Source: Candidatus Opimibacter skivensis
GTDB lineage: Bacteria; Bacteroidota; Bacteroidia; Chitinophagales; Saprospiraceae
DNA: 64,000 nucleotides
Reading direction: 5' to 3'
Assembly (NCBI GenBank): GCA_016722045.1
Contig: JADKGY010000008.1
Coordinates: forward strand, 186,001-250,000
Within the stretch, counting starts at the first letter, position 1, and each line of letters opens with the position of its first letter. Made by a program: the position numbers and the translations under genes. Below the pieces are notes generated by a model. The model worked only from the letters and a program-made list of their open reading frames with translations. It made no database searches and was not told the origin of the DNA. Positions 25,672 to 35,094 of this stretch are shown one piece after another.

Positions 25672-26727
25672 CTACTCACGCACCGAAAACTTCCAAATTG
25701 TTTTGGATCTATATTCCTCCCCTGGACTTAATTCCACTGAAGGAAACTCGGGACGATGCGGCGAGTCCGGAAAATGTTGTGTCTCAAGACACAAACCCGC
25801 ATATGGCCCATACACACGTCCATTTTTTCCTTTCACTTCATCATCAAGAAAATTACCTGTATATAATTGCAAACCCGGTTCTGTAGTAAACACATCGAGA
25901 ACTCTTCCTGTCGACGGATCGTAAAGGGTGGCTGCGAGAGCCAATTCATCTGCATTTTTATCAAGCAACCAGCTATGGTCATACCCGTGAGCATATTTAA
26001 GCTGAACATCATGACCTCCAATATCGCGGCCTATCATTTTAGGGTATTCGAAATTAAACGGAGTTCCGGCCACATCTTTCAATTCACTAGTAGGAATCAT
26101 CGACTTATCTATCATAAGAAAATGATCAGAATTGATCAACAGTTCATGTTGCAGTATATTATCCTTTCCACCATTTAGATTGAAATAGGAATGCTGCGTC
26201 AGATTGATAATTGTTTTTTTATCCGTGGTAGCCTTATAATCCAAAATGATCTCATCATTGTGGTTTAAAATATAATTGACGGTGATGAGTACATTTCCAG
26301 GATATCCTTCTTCACCATCATGACTCAGATATTGAAACTCAACACCCATACCTCCATCATTTTCAAAACCACGCGATTGCCATACCACTTTATCAAATCC
26401 TTTGATACCGCCATGAAGATGATGATGATTCAGATTTTTGGCAAGCGTATATTCATGTCCGTCATGGACGAATCGACCATCAGCTATACGGTTAGCAAAT
26501 CTTCCGATGATAGCTCCGTAATAATGAATGGAAGCGATGTACCCTTCTAAAGAATCAAAACCCAGGACAATGTCATCAGGACGGCCATCGCGGTCCGGCA
26601 CGATCAATGAGGTTATGGTACAACCATAATTGATGACCTTCATTTCGATGCCCTGAATATTGGTTAGCGTATATTCAGTTACCGGAATTCCTTCCGGAGT
26701 TTCACCATAAGGCCTTTCGCTCATCAT
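25672..26727 (-). CDS. galM: Aldose 1-epimerase (galactose mutarotase)
   Basis: 351 residues, normal for GalM. It interconverts alpha and beta anomers of aldohexoses. Landmarks: INYGCTITSLIVPDRDG at the start, GRFANRIADGRF, the histidine cluster NHHHLHGGIKGFDKVVW, TQHSYFNLNG with the catalytic base/acid His, and TTEPGLQLYTGN with the catalytic Glu. No signal peptide, so cytoplasmic. ATG 26727 overlaps the stop of the ATP-grasp gene by 4 bp, so the two are translated together. Confidence 0.93.
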   Translation of the reverse strand: MMSERPYGETPEGIPVTEYTLTNIQGIEMKVINYGCTITSLIVPDRDGRPDDIVLGFDSLEGYIASIHYYGAIIGRFANRIADGRFVHDGHEYTLAKNLNHHHLHGGIKGFDKVVWQSRGFENDGGMGVEFQYLSHDGEEGYPGNVLITVNYILNHNDEIILDYKATTDKKTIINLTQHSYFNLNGGKDNILQHELLINSDHFLMIDKSMIPTSELKDVAGTPFNFEYPKMIGRDIGGHDVQLKYAHGYDHSWLLDKNADELALAATLYDPSTGRVLDVFTTEPGLQLYTGNFLDDEVKGKNGRVYGPYAGLCLETQHFPDSPHRPEFPSVELSPGEEYRSKTIWKFSVRE

Positions 26728-27944
26728 TCAAGATCTACCCGCACATTCTCAACGATATCTTTCAATGCATCCTCCACGATTTTAGTATCCTGATGACGCA
26801 GGATGATAAATCCCTCCCCTTCGTAGCTTGGAGATGCTTCCTGACCGCGTTTTGGAATTCGTACGTCAGTGATGATGTCATTGTATTTTGATCTGATAGC
26901 TTCCAGTCCCGTGATTCTGGCTACTCTGCCATGGCCCTGTCCCCTCAGATAAGCTGCGCCGCTGGAGTACTTTATTTTTGGAATCTCGACCTCATCGTAT
27001 ATCATCAGCTTTAGCCATGCAAGCACAACATCAAAATCACAGGCACGTGAAATAAGAGTAGTAAACTGCGCACCGGGCGGCCTCGCGGCTACTTCTGAAA
27101 TCGCGATGCTGCCATCTTTTCTCCTGAACCATTCCATGTGACTTAGTCCGGTATTAATCCCGAGAGCATTTATTGCCTTTACACCGGAAGTTCTTATATC
27201 ATCATACGTTTTACCTGTTATTTCTTTACGCAGGATGACCCGCCATTGAATCCAGGGATTAGACATACACTCAAGAGGTGTCGGGATATAATGATTGATC
27301 GTCTGTCCCAATACGTTGCCATTCAATGAAAAAGTATCGAGCGAAAACTCCTCTCCCTGGACGAATTCTTCAATGACTACCCCTTCAGCAGCTTTGTGTC
27401 CCAGAGATTGAAAAGCAGATTGCATTTCAATGTCGTTGTTGACCCGGAATGTCGTTTGAGATCCGGCTCCGGCTACAGGTTTGACGACAAGTGGATAATG
27501 GCATTTTTTTGTAAAAGCCAAAGCCTCCGGTATCCTGGTGACGAGGGTATGTCTTGCACAGGGAATCCCGGCTTCTTCAAAAAGATGTTTCATGCGGGAT
27601 TTATCTCTGAAATTTTGAGCCGTTTCCACATCCATTCCATGTATTCCAAGAGCTTTTCGAGCCTCTGCTATCGGGACCTGCAATTGCTCAGTAGCTCCCA
27701 AAAGGCGATGGAAAGGGCCTACTCTCTTTTGCGCTTCAGCAAGTACCGACGTCAATGCATCTGAGTTAAAGACATCCGGTATCTGTCGTGATAGGGATAT
27801 GCGGCTTTGTTGCCATGGAGGAAGTAGTGAAGTCGATTCCTGGCTGATGATCACTATCCGGAGGTCGTATAGTCCCACCAGGGCATCAATAAAACGAACG
27901 GCATTGGCCGTAAAATTGGGAGTGATATAGGCAACAGACGTCAT
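26724..27944 (-). CDS. ATP-grasp domain protein (carboxylate-amine ligase type)
   Basis: 406 residues from ATG 27944 (MTSVAYITPNF); the frame extends further only to non-ATG starts. ATP-grasp signatures: FRDKSRMKHLFEEAGIPCARH (N-terminal hinge), CHYPLVVKPVAGAGSQTTF (nucleotide-binding lysines), GVVIEEFVQGEEFSLDTF and AISEVAARPPGAQFTTLI (Mg-binding Glu and the ARPPG loop). Members ligate carboxylates to amines or thiols, for example in biotin-carboxylase-like and dipeptide ligase enzymes. Substrate unknown. It heads an overlapping pair with the aldose epimerase, which may indicate a sugar-acid or glycan-linked product, but this is inference. Confidence 0.8.
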   Translation of the reverse strand: MTSVAYITPNFTANAVRFIDALVGLYDLRIVIISQESTSLLPPWQQSRISLSRQIPDVFNSDALTSVLAEAQKRVGPFHRLLGATEQLQVPIAEARKALGIHGMDVETAQNFRDKSRMKHLFEEAGIPCARHTLVTRIPEALAFTKKCHYPLVVKPVAGAGSQTTFRVNNDIEMQSAFQSLGHKAAEGVVIEEFVQGEEFSLDTFSLNGNVLGQTINHYIPTPLECMSNPWIQWRVILRKEITGKTYDDIRTSGVKAINALGINTGLSHMEWFRRKDGSIAISEVAARPPGAQFTTLISRACDFDVVLAWLKLMIYDEVEIPKIKYSSGAAYLRGQGHGRVARITGLEAIRSKYNDIITDVRIPKRGQEASPSYEGEGFIILRHQDTKIVEDALKDIVENVRVDLE

Positions 27945-28097
27945 GCGATGAAGGTAATCAAAACAAAAATGTGCGGATGAAGACACGGACTGATTTTAAC
28001 GAAAAAATATAGAGGTAAAATTTGTCCTATCTTGGATCGTTTACCGCATAAAAATTTGACAACAGTCAGGGACTACTAATTTATTTGCATTTTTTCT

Positions 28098-28661
28098 ATG
28101 AAACTACACGTCAGGTACGACATGGTGACTGTCTGTAAAATAGTTATACAGGAGCAGTTGGATAAACTAGGAATTCCATATGAACTAAACACACTTGGTG
28201 AGGTTGAATTTCAGGACCCCATTTCGATAGCCCGGCGGGAGGAGATAAATGTAATGTTAGGAAAATATGGAATTGAGCTTCTTGATGATCAGAAAATTAT
28301 TTTTGTGCAGCGTATCAAGGATACAATCATTGAACTGATCAATCTGGATGAAAAGGTGTCTTCTGCAAAATTTTCCGACTATCTGGCCCAACGATTGAAC
28401 TATAGCTATGGACATATTTCTAAATTATTCTCTGATGTGACGTATACATCTATTGAGAATTTCATCATCCTCCAGAAAATAGAAAGAGCAAAGCTATTGA
28501 TCCTGAACCAAAGTCTCACCCTGACGGAAGTCGCCTGGAAATTGAATTATAGCAGCGTACAGCACCTTTCTAATCAGTTTAAGAAAACAACAGGTATCAC
28601 CCCAACGGCATTTCAGCGGATTATAAAAATGAGGCGATTGCAACCAGGTCAGAATTCATAA
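28098..28661 (+). CDS. Small AraC-type transcriptional regulator
   Basis: 187 residues. The C-terminal ~100 residues are an AraC/XylS double helix-turn-helix (FSDYLAQRLNYSYGHISKLF, then LTEVAWKLNYSSVQHLSNQFKK..GITPTAFQRI). The N-terminal ~80 residues are a small domain without the cupin fold of classical AraC, as in many short regulators of this phylum. It precedes a response regulator and a histidine kinase, and may work with them. Upstream TTTG at 28055-28058 and TTATTTG at 28081-28087 are promoter-like. Confidence 0.88.
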   Translation: MKLHVRYDMVTVCKIVIQEQLDKLGIPYELNTLGEVEFQDPISIARREEINVMLGKYGIELLDDQKIIFVQRIKDTIIELINLDEKVSSAKFSDYLAQRLNYSYGHISKLFSDVTYTSIENFIILQKIERAKLLILNQSLTLTEVAWKLNYSSVQHLSNQFKKTTGITPTAFQRIIKMRRLQPGQNS

Positions 28662-28714
28662 ATGAATAACAAAAAACATAGTTAATTTTTACAACTCATT
28701 TAATCATTGGCATT

Positions 28715-29161
28715 ATGAATCAGCCTCCTTTACATGTTCTACTTGCAGATGATGATGATGATGATCGTATGATCTTTAAGGATGCACTTGAAGAAGTCAG
28801 AGTGAAGACCAGGCTTACGTTGGTCAAAGACGGTATCCAGCTCATGGATTATTTATTGCAGGATGATTGTGATTATCCCGGCATTGTATTTCTGGATCTC
28901 AATATGCCCAGAAAAGGCGGCATAGAATGCCTGCGTGAAATAAGAAGCGACAAAAGATTTAATAACATATCGCTCGCTATCTATTCAACTTCCGCATCAG
29001 ATGGCGATATAGAAGATACATTTATCAAAGGGGCAAACGTATATATTAGGAAACCAAATGACTTTGCTTCTCTCGTCAAAATCCTCGAAGATGTCATTAC
29101 GATCAATTGGCAATATCATAATTCAGATCTCAATCGGGAGAACTTTGTTTTAAGTATTTGA
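28715..29161 (+). CDS. Single-domain response regulator (CheY/Rcp1-like)
   Basis: 148 residues, receiver domain only. Acidic pocket LLADDDDDDRM, phospho-acceptor Asp in IVFLDLNMPRKGG near residue 58, and the conserved Lys in YIRKPNDF. No output domain, so it probably acts by protein contact or within a phosphorelay. It lies 33 bp before the histidine kinase, which makes a pair in which the kinase phosphorylates this receiver. Confidence 0.92.
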   Translation: MNQPPLHVLLADDDDDDRMIFKDALEEVRVKTRLTLVKDGIQLMDYLLQDDCDYPGIVFLDLNMPRKGGIECLREIRSDKRFNNISLAIYSTSASDGDIEDTFIKGANVYIRKPNDFASLVKILEDVITINWQYHNSDLNRENFVLSI

Positions 29162-29193
29162 GCTGAATAGGACTATTTAAAAAAGGATATGAC

Positions 29194-31035
29194 GTGAAAA
29201 TTTCATCAGGCCTGCTCACGGGCATTTTCGTGATTGCACTATTTATCCTATTGTTTTTTACAGGCATTGCCTACAGGCAAATGCAATCGCTTAAGGCATC
29301 AGAACGGCTCATCAGCCACTCCTATGATGTCAACCTCGAATTAGTCAAACTTTTCTCCAGCCTCAAAGACACAGAAAGTGGACAGCGTGGATTTATGCTC
29401 ACAAAGGATTCAATGTACTTCAGGCAATATATTTCATCCTGGATGGCCGCACAAAATTCAATGGATAGATTGAAGGTTTTGGTCAAAGGAGTGAAATCTC
29501 AAGAAACCACATTGGATACTCTTTTCAATTTAATCACATTGAGAAAATCGACCCTTGAAATCTCAATGCAGCTTGCAGATGGAAAGGTCATCGTACCGGA
29601 ATCTGTAGTACAAAATATGAACGAAGGAAGCCAGGAAATGGAAATGATCCGTACACAAATCAATTCCATGACAGCTAACGAAAAAGAACTACTCGCAATT
29701 TGGAAAAATACGTATAAGAAAGATATTAATGTTGCGCCCATTACCTATTTGATAGTCATCTTGTTTGCTATCCTGATCTTTATCTTTTCGTTCTATAAGA
29801 TTTCACAGGACAGAACGGAATTGCAGAAAGCTAATAACGACTACTTAGTCATGAATGAGCAATTGATGTTTAAAAACACGGAACTTAAAAAAAGCGAAGA
29901 CCGCTACCATTTGATGGTAAGTGAAGTACAGGACTATGCCATTATACTTTTAAATAATGAGGGCATCATTCAAAACTGGAATAAGGGAGCTGAAAAAATA
30001 ATGGGCTATTCTGAAGAAGAAATCATTGGAAAGCCAATCTCTGTTTTTTATTCAAAAGAGGATATTGCCCGAAAATTACCCGAGCAACTTTTGAAGGAGG
30101 CTACAATAAATGGAAAAGCAACGCATGCCGGCTGGCGGATACGGAAGGATGGAAGCAGATTTTGGGGGAATGTAGCCATCACAACACTGCGTGATGAAGA
30201 CAATAATGTAATTGGATTTACAAAGGTGACACGAGATCTTACTTCACAGAAAGAAGCTGAAGAACGTCTTCTAGAATACAACAGGAGCATTGAAAAAAAG
30301 AATATCGAATTGCTGGCCAGCAATGAAGAAATCGCCTCATTCAATCATATAGCCAGCCATGACCTTCAGGAGCCTTTGCGTAAGATTCAGACCTTTATCT
30401 CCAGGATCACCAGGGAGAACTCGGAGCACATTTCCGAAAAGGGAAAAGAATACTTTGCCCGTATAAGTACGTCCGCCGGCAGAATGCAGCAGCTTATTGA
30501 TGATCTTATCACCTATACCCACACGAACAGAGCAGATAAAGTATTTATCCGTACGGATCTCAATTCTTTAATATCTTCAGTATTGGATGAATTTAAGCCT
30601 ACCATTGAAGAAAAAAAGGCAGTGATAAGGACGGAACATTTACCGACACTCAGTGTGATTCCATTTCAATTTGAACAGTTATTTACAAATCTCATCGATA
30701 ATTCTTTAAAGTACAGCAGACAAAACGTAAGTCCGGTCATTACGATTACCAGTTCCATCGTCGATGCGCATAAAGTACCAGGAGCAACCTTGACAAACCC
30801 AAAGAAATTTCATAGAATAACAATTTCTGACAATGGAATTGGATTTGAAAACCAGTATGCTGACACTATTTTTACACTTTTTCAACGGCTGCATGGTAAA
30901 TCAGAATATTCGGGCACGGGGATAGGCCTCGCCATTTGCAAGAAGATTGTAGAAAACCACAATGGAATTATTTCAGCCGAAAGCATACCCAATGAAGGAT
31001 CGCAATTTCACATTTTTATTCCTGTTGAAGTCTGA
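29194..31035 (+). CDS. CHASE3-PAS sensor histidine kinase
   Basis: 613 residues from a GTG start (29194), preceded by AAAGGAT, a rare plausible ribosome-binding site in this window. First membrane helix (about 7-25), CHASE3 sensor domain (LKDTESGQRGFMLTKD is diagnostic), second helix (ITYLIVILFAILIFIFSFY, about 187-205), coiled linker, PAS domain (about 240-350; GIIQNWNKGAEKIMGYSEEE and WRIRKDGSRFWG), HisKA with phosphorylated His near 389 (ASHDLQEPLRKIQTF) and HATPase (NSLKYSR, SDNGIGFE, GTGIGLAICKKIV). Sensed signal unknown; the CHASE3 part faces the periplasm. Confidence 0.94.
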   Translation: MKISSGLLTGIFVIALFILLFFTGIAYRQMQSLKASERLISHSYDVNLELVKLFSSLKDTESGQRGFMLTKDSMYFRQYISSWMAAQNSMDRLKVLVKGVKSQETTLDTLFNLITLRKSTLEISMQLADGKVIVPESVVQNMNEGSQEMEMIRTQINSMTANEKELLAIWKNTYKKDINVAPITYLIVILFAILIFIFSFYKISQDRTELQKANNDYLVMNEQLMFKNTELKKSEDRYHLMVSEVQDYAIILLNNEGIIQNWNKGAEKIMGYSEEEIIGKPISVFYSKEDIARKLPEQLLKEATINGKATHAGWRIRKDGSRFWGNVAITTLRDEDNNVIGFTKVTRDLTSQKEAEERLLEYNRSIEKKNIELLASNEEIASFNHIASHDLQEPLRKIQTFISRITRENSEHISEKGKEYFARISTSAGRMQQLIDDLITYTHTNRADKVFIRTDLNSLISSVLDEFKPTIEEKKAVIRTEHLPTLSVIPFQFEQLFTNLIDNSLKYSRQNVSPVITITSSIVDAHKVPGATLTNPKKFHRITISDNGIGFENQYADTIFTLFQRLHGKSEYSGTGIGLAICKKIVENHNGIISAESIPNEGSQFHIFIPVEV

Positions 31036-31241
31036 GCCATCTGGACAGCAAACCCGTCCACGCTCCATTGATTTAAATCACTTTTGATTGATCTGGTTCT
31101 TTCAAAAGGACTCTTGCTTACCCTTGCGTATAACAAATAGCCGAAATTGTGTAACGATTTCTTCTCCTCAGCATTCCATCTTTGTTAATATAATTCGATG
31201 ACATCTTCTCTAGTTGATTCTGGGATTAAAATGGACTTCTA

Positions 31242-31505
31242 ATGAAAAACATAACGTCAGTTCAGGCACCACACCACATAGCCAAATTATCAATTCATTC
31301 CCCATTAGAATGGAACGGGAACGCCTGGAAAGCCAAAAGATGCAAACTCATCGATTCATTCAATTTTGTCAAAGGACTTATTGAAGAAGAACCTTATCCT
31401 ATCCGAAATCCCCTAAAAGAAAGAAAACCTGATGGTCATCCGGCTCATTTGTATGACCGCAAACTTTGGTTGGCTGATTTTTATAAAGATGATTATGCTG
31501 ATTGA
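31242..31505 (+). CDS. Hypothetical protein (87 aa)
   Basis: No family recognised. It is soluble, rich in Lys, Pro and aromatic residues (LEWNGNAWKAKRCKL, YPIRNPLKERKPDGHPAHLYD) and has no signal peptide or membrane helix. It lies between the histidine kinase and a set of small membrane stress-type proteins, so it could belong to that regulon. The composition reads as coding but I cannot assign a role. Confidence 0.5.
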   Translation: MKNITSVQAPHHIAKLSIHSPLEWNGNAWKAKRCKLIDSFNFVKGLIEEEPYPIRNPLKERKPDGHPAHLYDRKLWLADFYKDDYAD

Positions 31506-31808
31506 TGAAAAGCCGGATATGGCGGACGTTTGCGCCCTTCTATAGCAATTGGGCTTCGAAAAAATCGTTACTTTCCCTGAAAAAACACTGACACAAGAAT
31601 ATAGAATTGACTGTACGCATTCTGAACCTGCCAAAAGCAATACTATCCGGAAGCCCTGTGAAGGTGGAATAAGACGATAAATGAACATGTTTAACACGGA
31701 AGTGTTAAAGCATATGGAGAATGGCAGATTATTGACTTGACAGAGTAATGCTTAACTCGGTTGTGGGCATTTGAGTATAAAAACTATTAATCATTAAATA
31801 ATAACATC
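31506..31808. other. Non-coding gap with one hairpin
   Basis: About 300 bp without a supported gene. It contains a hairpin at 31691-31708 (7-bp stem TTAACAC/GTGTTAA with a GGAA tetraloop). Nothing else is recognised. Confidence 0.5.
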
Positions 31809-31964
31809 ATGGGAAATCTATTGTATTTAATTGCTGTCGTCCTGGTCATTCTCTGGGCTCTTGGGTTCTTTGTGTACAGCGCAGGAGGAATCATTCATAT
31901 ATTGCTCATCATAGCAATAGTCGCTATATTGCTTAGGGTTATATCTGGCAGAAAACCAATATGA
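31809..31964 (+). CDS. Lmo0937-family small membrane protein
   Basis: 51 residues from ATG 31809 to TGA 31962-31964. The sequence MGNLLYLIAVVLVILWALG and the following FFVYSAGGIIHILLIIAIVA are the two membrane helices of the Lmo0937 family, ending in the basic tail RVISGRKPI. These miniproteins are often found beside YtxH, CsbD-like and holin-like genes in stress-induced loci. The function is unknown. It starts a run of four small genes. Confidence 0.85.
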   Translation: MGNLLYLIAVVLVILWALGFFVYSAGGIIHILLIIAIVAILLRVISGRKPI

Positions 31965-32001
31965 TAATCGAATAAATTAATCTCTATAAAAAATAAAAAT
32001 C

Positions 32002-32289
32002 ATGAGTGCTTCAAAGGTTTTATTAGGCGTTGTAGTCGGTCTTGCTGCCGGCGCATTAATTGGTGTCTTGCTTGCACCGGATACAGGAGAAAACACACGT
32101 AAGAAACTTTCCAAAAAGGGAGAGGCATACGTAGATGATCTCAAAGACAAATTCAATGACTTTCTGGAAAGCTTCATGGAGCAGGTTGATTCTGCAAAAG
32201 AAGAAGCACATGATATGGCCAATGAAATGACCGATAGAGCGAAATCGAAATACAACGAGATCAAAAGTGACGTCAAACGAGCGATTTAA
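32002..32289 (+). CDS. YtxH domain protein, copy 1
   Basis: 95 residues. One N-terminal glycine-rich membrane helix (VLLGVVVGLAAGALIGVLLA), the family motif APDTGENTRKKL and a long charged amphipathic helix (YVDDLKDKFNDFLESFMEQV). YtxH proteins are general-stress membrane proteins; biochemical function unknown. A second copy lies at 33719 with the same arrangement. A hairpin terminator follows. Confidence 0.9.
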   Translation: MSASKVLLGVVVGLAAGALIGVLLAPDTGENTRKKLSKKGEAYVDDLKDKFNDFLESFMEQVDSAKEEAHDMANEMTDRAKSKYNEIKSDVKRAI

Positions 32290-32298
32290 GAAAAGAAG

Positions 32299-32330
32299 AA
32301 ACACATGCTGTTCTGGCATAGCAGGTGTTT
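32299..32330 (+). terminator. Hairpin downstream of YtxH copy 1
   Basis: An 11-bp stem with one mismatch (32299-32309 with 32320-32330; AAACAC and GTGTTT at the base), ten-base loop, then a T-rich stretch. Looks like a rho-independent terminator. Confidence 0.6.
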
Positions 32331-32532
32331 CATTGTTTCTTTCACCTCATACTTTTTAACTTGAAATAGGTTTGATTCCCAATTAGCATCTTGAAATGTA
32401 TGGGCTCAAAATAATTATTTTCCTATTTTAGTATAATGATGGTTTTAGGCATGCTTTTGGATTTACATATATTGTATTTTACATAACATGTATTTGGATT
32501 TCAGCTGGAATAACATATGAAAAATTTAAGCC

Positions 32533-32976
32533 ATGGAGGATAGAAACGGAACAGGTCAGGCTGAAGCGGAAACAAGGGAGAAGACCTGGATAAAACAGGA
32601 GCTCCGGGAAATGGAAACAGACGAAAATAATCCGATTGAAGACCGGAAAGAATTGGTTGAAGATCTTTTTGAAAAAGCAGAAGCGTATGCCAAAACAAGT
32701 TTTGAGATCTATAAACTTAAGACAGCTAATAAAATGGCAGAAGTTGTTGCCTCCCTGGTAGCACGTCTGGTGGTTATCCTCTTTCTTTCGTTTTTCTTTC
32801 TGATGATCAACATCGGCCTGGCGATATGGCTGGGCGAATCCTTGGGGAAAGTCTACTATGGATTTTTTATTGTTTCCGGTCTATACGCGATCATAGCAGT
32901 TAGTCTTTATGTTTTTCGCGATCCGATCATCAAAAATCCGATCATCAATTCTATTATTTCGCAAGTCCTAAAATAG
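32533..32976 (+). CDS. Phage-holin-family-like membrane protein
   Basis: 147 residues. The first ~55 residues are charged and soluble (MEDRNGTGQAEAETREKTW), followed by an amphipathic region (DLFEKAEAYAKTSFEIYKLKTANKMAEVVASL) and two membrane helices (LVVILFLSFFFLMINIGLAIWLG and YGFFIVSGLYAIIAVSLYVF). This is the pattern of the holin-like superfamily III proteins that accompany YtxH genes in Bacteroidota. A lytic role is unlikely in this setting. The next gene starts 5 bp downstream. Confidence 0.75.
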   Translation: MEDRNGTGQAEAETREKTWIKQELREMETDENNPIEDRKELVEDLFEKAEAYAKTSFEIYKLKTANKMAEVVASLVARLVVILFLSFFFLMINIGLAIWLGESLGKVYYGFFIVSGLYAIIAVSLYVFRDPIIKNPIINSIISQVLK

Positions 32977-32981
32977 GTATA

Positions 32982-33407
32982 ATGAGTACTGTCCATCAAA
33001 CAGAAGCATTGACGACAATGATTCAATCTCTTGAAGAACGGAGAGTGAATGAACTAAGCGAGCTGAAAGCACAGTTACATCTGACAGGTGAAAGTATGAG
33101 ACCAGTCAATCTGATCAAAAGCGCTGCCAATGAACTAACCGGAAATAAAAATGTAAAGTCATATCTTCTCCAGGCCGGAATTGGTTTAGCAGTGGGCTTT
33201 CTCACAAAAAAAGCAGTAGAAGATTCAAAGGTAAACCGCAATGGCAAGTTGATCGGGAATATGGCAGAAATGGGGCTGAACAATTTGACAGCGAACCAAT
33301 ATGCAATGGTTAAGCTTGCAGCACCTATTGTATTCGGATTGATTGTCAATTTTATCAAAACAAGAAAGGAAAAAAGAGCCCATCGTAAGTCCATCGCAAC
33401 ACAATAA
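32982..33407 (+). CDS. Hypothetical membrane-associated protein of the YtxH/holin cluster
   Basis: 141 residues. A charged coiled-coil-like N-terminus (IQSLEERRVNELSELKAQL), then glycine-containing hydrophobic segments (YLLQAGIGLAVGFLTKKAVE and YAMVKLAAPIVFGLIVNFIK) and a basic tail (RKEKRAHRKSIATQ). It regularly follows the holin-like gene in this type of locus by layout; the family name is not known to me. Spacing of 5 bp from the previous stop makes an operon. Confidence 0.65.
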   Translation: MSTVHQTEALTTMIQSLEERRVNELSELKAQLHLTGESMRPVNLIKSAANELTGNKNVKSYLLQAGIGLAVGFLTKKAVEDSKVNRNGKLIGNMAEMGLNNLTANQYAMVKLAAPIVFGLIVNFIKTRKEKRAHRKSIATQ

Positions 33408-33411
33408 TAGA

Positions 33412-33431
33412 TTTATGTTTTTCAACATAAA
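33412..33431 (+). terminator. Hairpin after the holin-like operon
   Basis: A perfect 8-bp stem TTTATGTT (33412-33419) and AACATAAA (33424-33431) with a TTTC loop, 4 bp after the stop. The remaining gap to 33718 (about 290 bp) shows no gene; the frame reaching back to 33662 starts only at TTG. Confidence 0.55.
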
Positions 33432-33718
33432 CTATTCGGTATGGTCTCTTTTTAGTTTGGCGATATTTCTATATCAATCATTCCGTTAAAAAAAGTACCC
33501 AATAATACTTGCAAATAGTCGTTCAATAGATCACGACTTTGTCATACCGGAATTAATTCATAATACGGTTTTGAGTTGTTATTCTCAGAAGCTTCCTCAA
33601 GCTAATTATATAACAATTATCCAGAATTATGTAACTGGATTTTATGTATCTCCCCTGAATTTTGCAGGATGAAATCCAAATTGGAATTGAATCATTTAAC
33701 CATATAAATCCATATATC

Positions 33719-33997
33719 ATGAGTACATCAAAAATATTATTAGGTATCATCGCCGGAGTGGCTGTGGGTGCAGCAGCGGGAATCTTGACGGCACCAGATA
33801 GTGGTGTGAACACGCGGAAGAAGATTTCCGAAAAGAGCCAGGGTTACGCCAATGATCTTCAAAACAAAGTCAATAACTTTAAGAACGGGTTTAAATCCAG
33901 TGTCAATACAGTTAAGGATGATGTTCACATGATCGCAGATCAGGCGAAAACCAAATTAGGGGATCATGCAAAGAAAGCAGGCAGTTATAATTCCTAG
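33719..33997 (+). CDS. YtxH domain protein, copy 2
   Basis: 92 residues from ATG 33719. Same layout as copy 1: MSTSKILLGIIAGVAVGAAA helix, TAPDSGVNTRKKISEKSQGY motif, then a long charged helix with YANDLQNKVNNFKNGF and DDVHMIADQAKTKLG. It probably arose by duplication of the 32002 gene or its ancestor. Stress-related membrane role inferred. Confidence 0.88.
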   Translation: MSTSKILLGIIAGVAVGAAAGILTAPDSGVNTRKKISEKSQGYANDLQNKVNNFKNGFKSSVNTVKDDVHMIADQAKTKLGDHAKKAGSYNS

Positions 33998-34031
33998 AAA
34001 GTAGATAATATTTTTTGAGATTTAACAGCTT

Positions 34032-34061
34032 GGGGCCTCATGTAGGCTCCATTGCTTTTTT
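34032..34061 (+). terminator. Rho-independent terminator after YtxH copy 2
   Basis: GGGGCCT (34032-34038) pairs with AGGCTCC (34044-34050), one G-T pair, five-base loop, followed by a T-run at 34056-34061. This is the clearest intrinsic terminator in the window. Confidence 0.75.
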
Positions 34062-34109
34062 ATAAAGTATAGGGAATCAGCAGTCATAAATTCAGTTTAA
34101 ACTTCATTT

Positions 34110-35009
34110 ATGTTCTTCAAATTCAGAAAATCAGGTTCAGTTCTCAAAAAAGCTTTCAACAATTGGTGGTCAAGAAATCCATCAAGGGAAAGTTCAGTGA
34201 TTGCCTATAATGCGATCTTTTCTCTCCCGGGATTATTAGTCGTCATTGTGACGGTTGCAGGTTATTTCTTTGGTGCGGATATCGTCAATCACCGGTTACA
34301 TTCCAGTATTGCAAAAGCGATGGGCGAAGATACTGCAGTACAGATTGAACAAATGATTGTTTTTGCCAGCAGAAGCAGGGATTCCATCTGGGCCACCATA
34401 CTCGGTATCATCACGATCATTGTCGGTGCTACCGGGGTCTTCGTTCAACTGCAAAAATCACTGAATATCATCTGGGAAGTAAAAGCCAGCGTGAAAAAAT
34501 CGGGAGTATGGTTATTTATCCGGACGCGTTTGTTTTCTTTTGGATTGATTATGTCCATTGGTTTCTTATTGCTCATTTCACTGGTCATATCGGCGTTGCT
34601 CGCAGCGGCTGGTGATTGGATCAAACTTCATTGGAGCGAATCGCTGATGTGGTTATTTAACATTCTCAATTTCCTGGCATCCATGGGTATTATCACAGTT
34701 TTATTTGCGATGATGTTTAGAATTTTGCCGGATGCAAAAATCAAATGGCGATACGTCTGGATCGGTGCTTTGGTCACTGCCTTACTTTTTGAATTAGGGG
34801 AAACCCTTCTCGGTTTATATTTTGGTAAAGCATCTCCCGGCTCTGGCTATGGCGCTGCAGGTTCTGTTATTCTTATCCTGATCTGGACAACATATTCTTC
34901 TATGATTGTTTTCTTCGGCGCAGAATTTACAAAAGCTTACTCCGATATCCATTTTGGAAATGTACCGGCCAATGATGTGGCTGTGAAGGACAAAGGAAGA
35001 GTAGTATAA
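34110..35009 (+). CDS. YihY/BrkB family inner-membrane protein
   Basis: 299 residues with six predicted membrane helices (for example LPGLLVVIVTVAGYFFGA, TILGIITIIVGATGVFVQL, LIMSIGFLLLISLVISALLA). Family landmarks include SVIAYNAIFSLPGLL near the N-terminus, VFVQLQKSLNIIWEVK and the final GAAGSVILILIWTTYSSMIVFFGAEF. Often annotated ribonuclease BN in error; no nuclease motif is present. Function unknown, possibly envelope or transport related. It ends the stress-type cluster. Confidence 0.88.
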   Translation: MFFKFRKSGSVLKKAFNNWWSRNPSRESSVIAYNAIFSLPGLLVVIVTVAGYFFGADIVNHRLHSSIAKAMGEDTAVQIEQMIVFASRSRDSIWATILGIITIIVGATGVFVQLQKSLNIIWEVKASVKKSGVWLFIRTRLFSFGLIMSIGFLLLISLVISALLAAAGDWIKLHWSESLMWLFNILNFLASMGIITVLFAMMFRILPDAKIKWRYVWIGALVTALLFELGETLLGLYFGKASPGSGYGAAGSVILILIWTTYSSMIVFFGAEFTKAYSDIHFGNVPANDVAVKDKGRVV

Positions 35010-35094
35010 CGCGTAGTGACAAATTCCCCGGAAATAAAAAGGACTAGAATTTCTGCTATCCTCAGACCTATAGCGTTACAGGATATGCAAAAAC

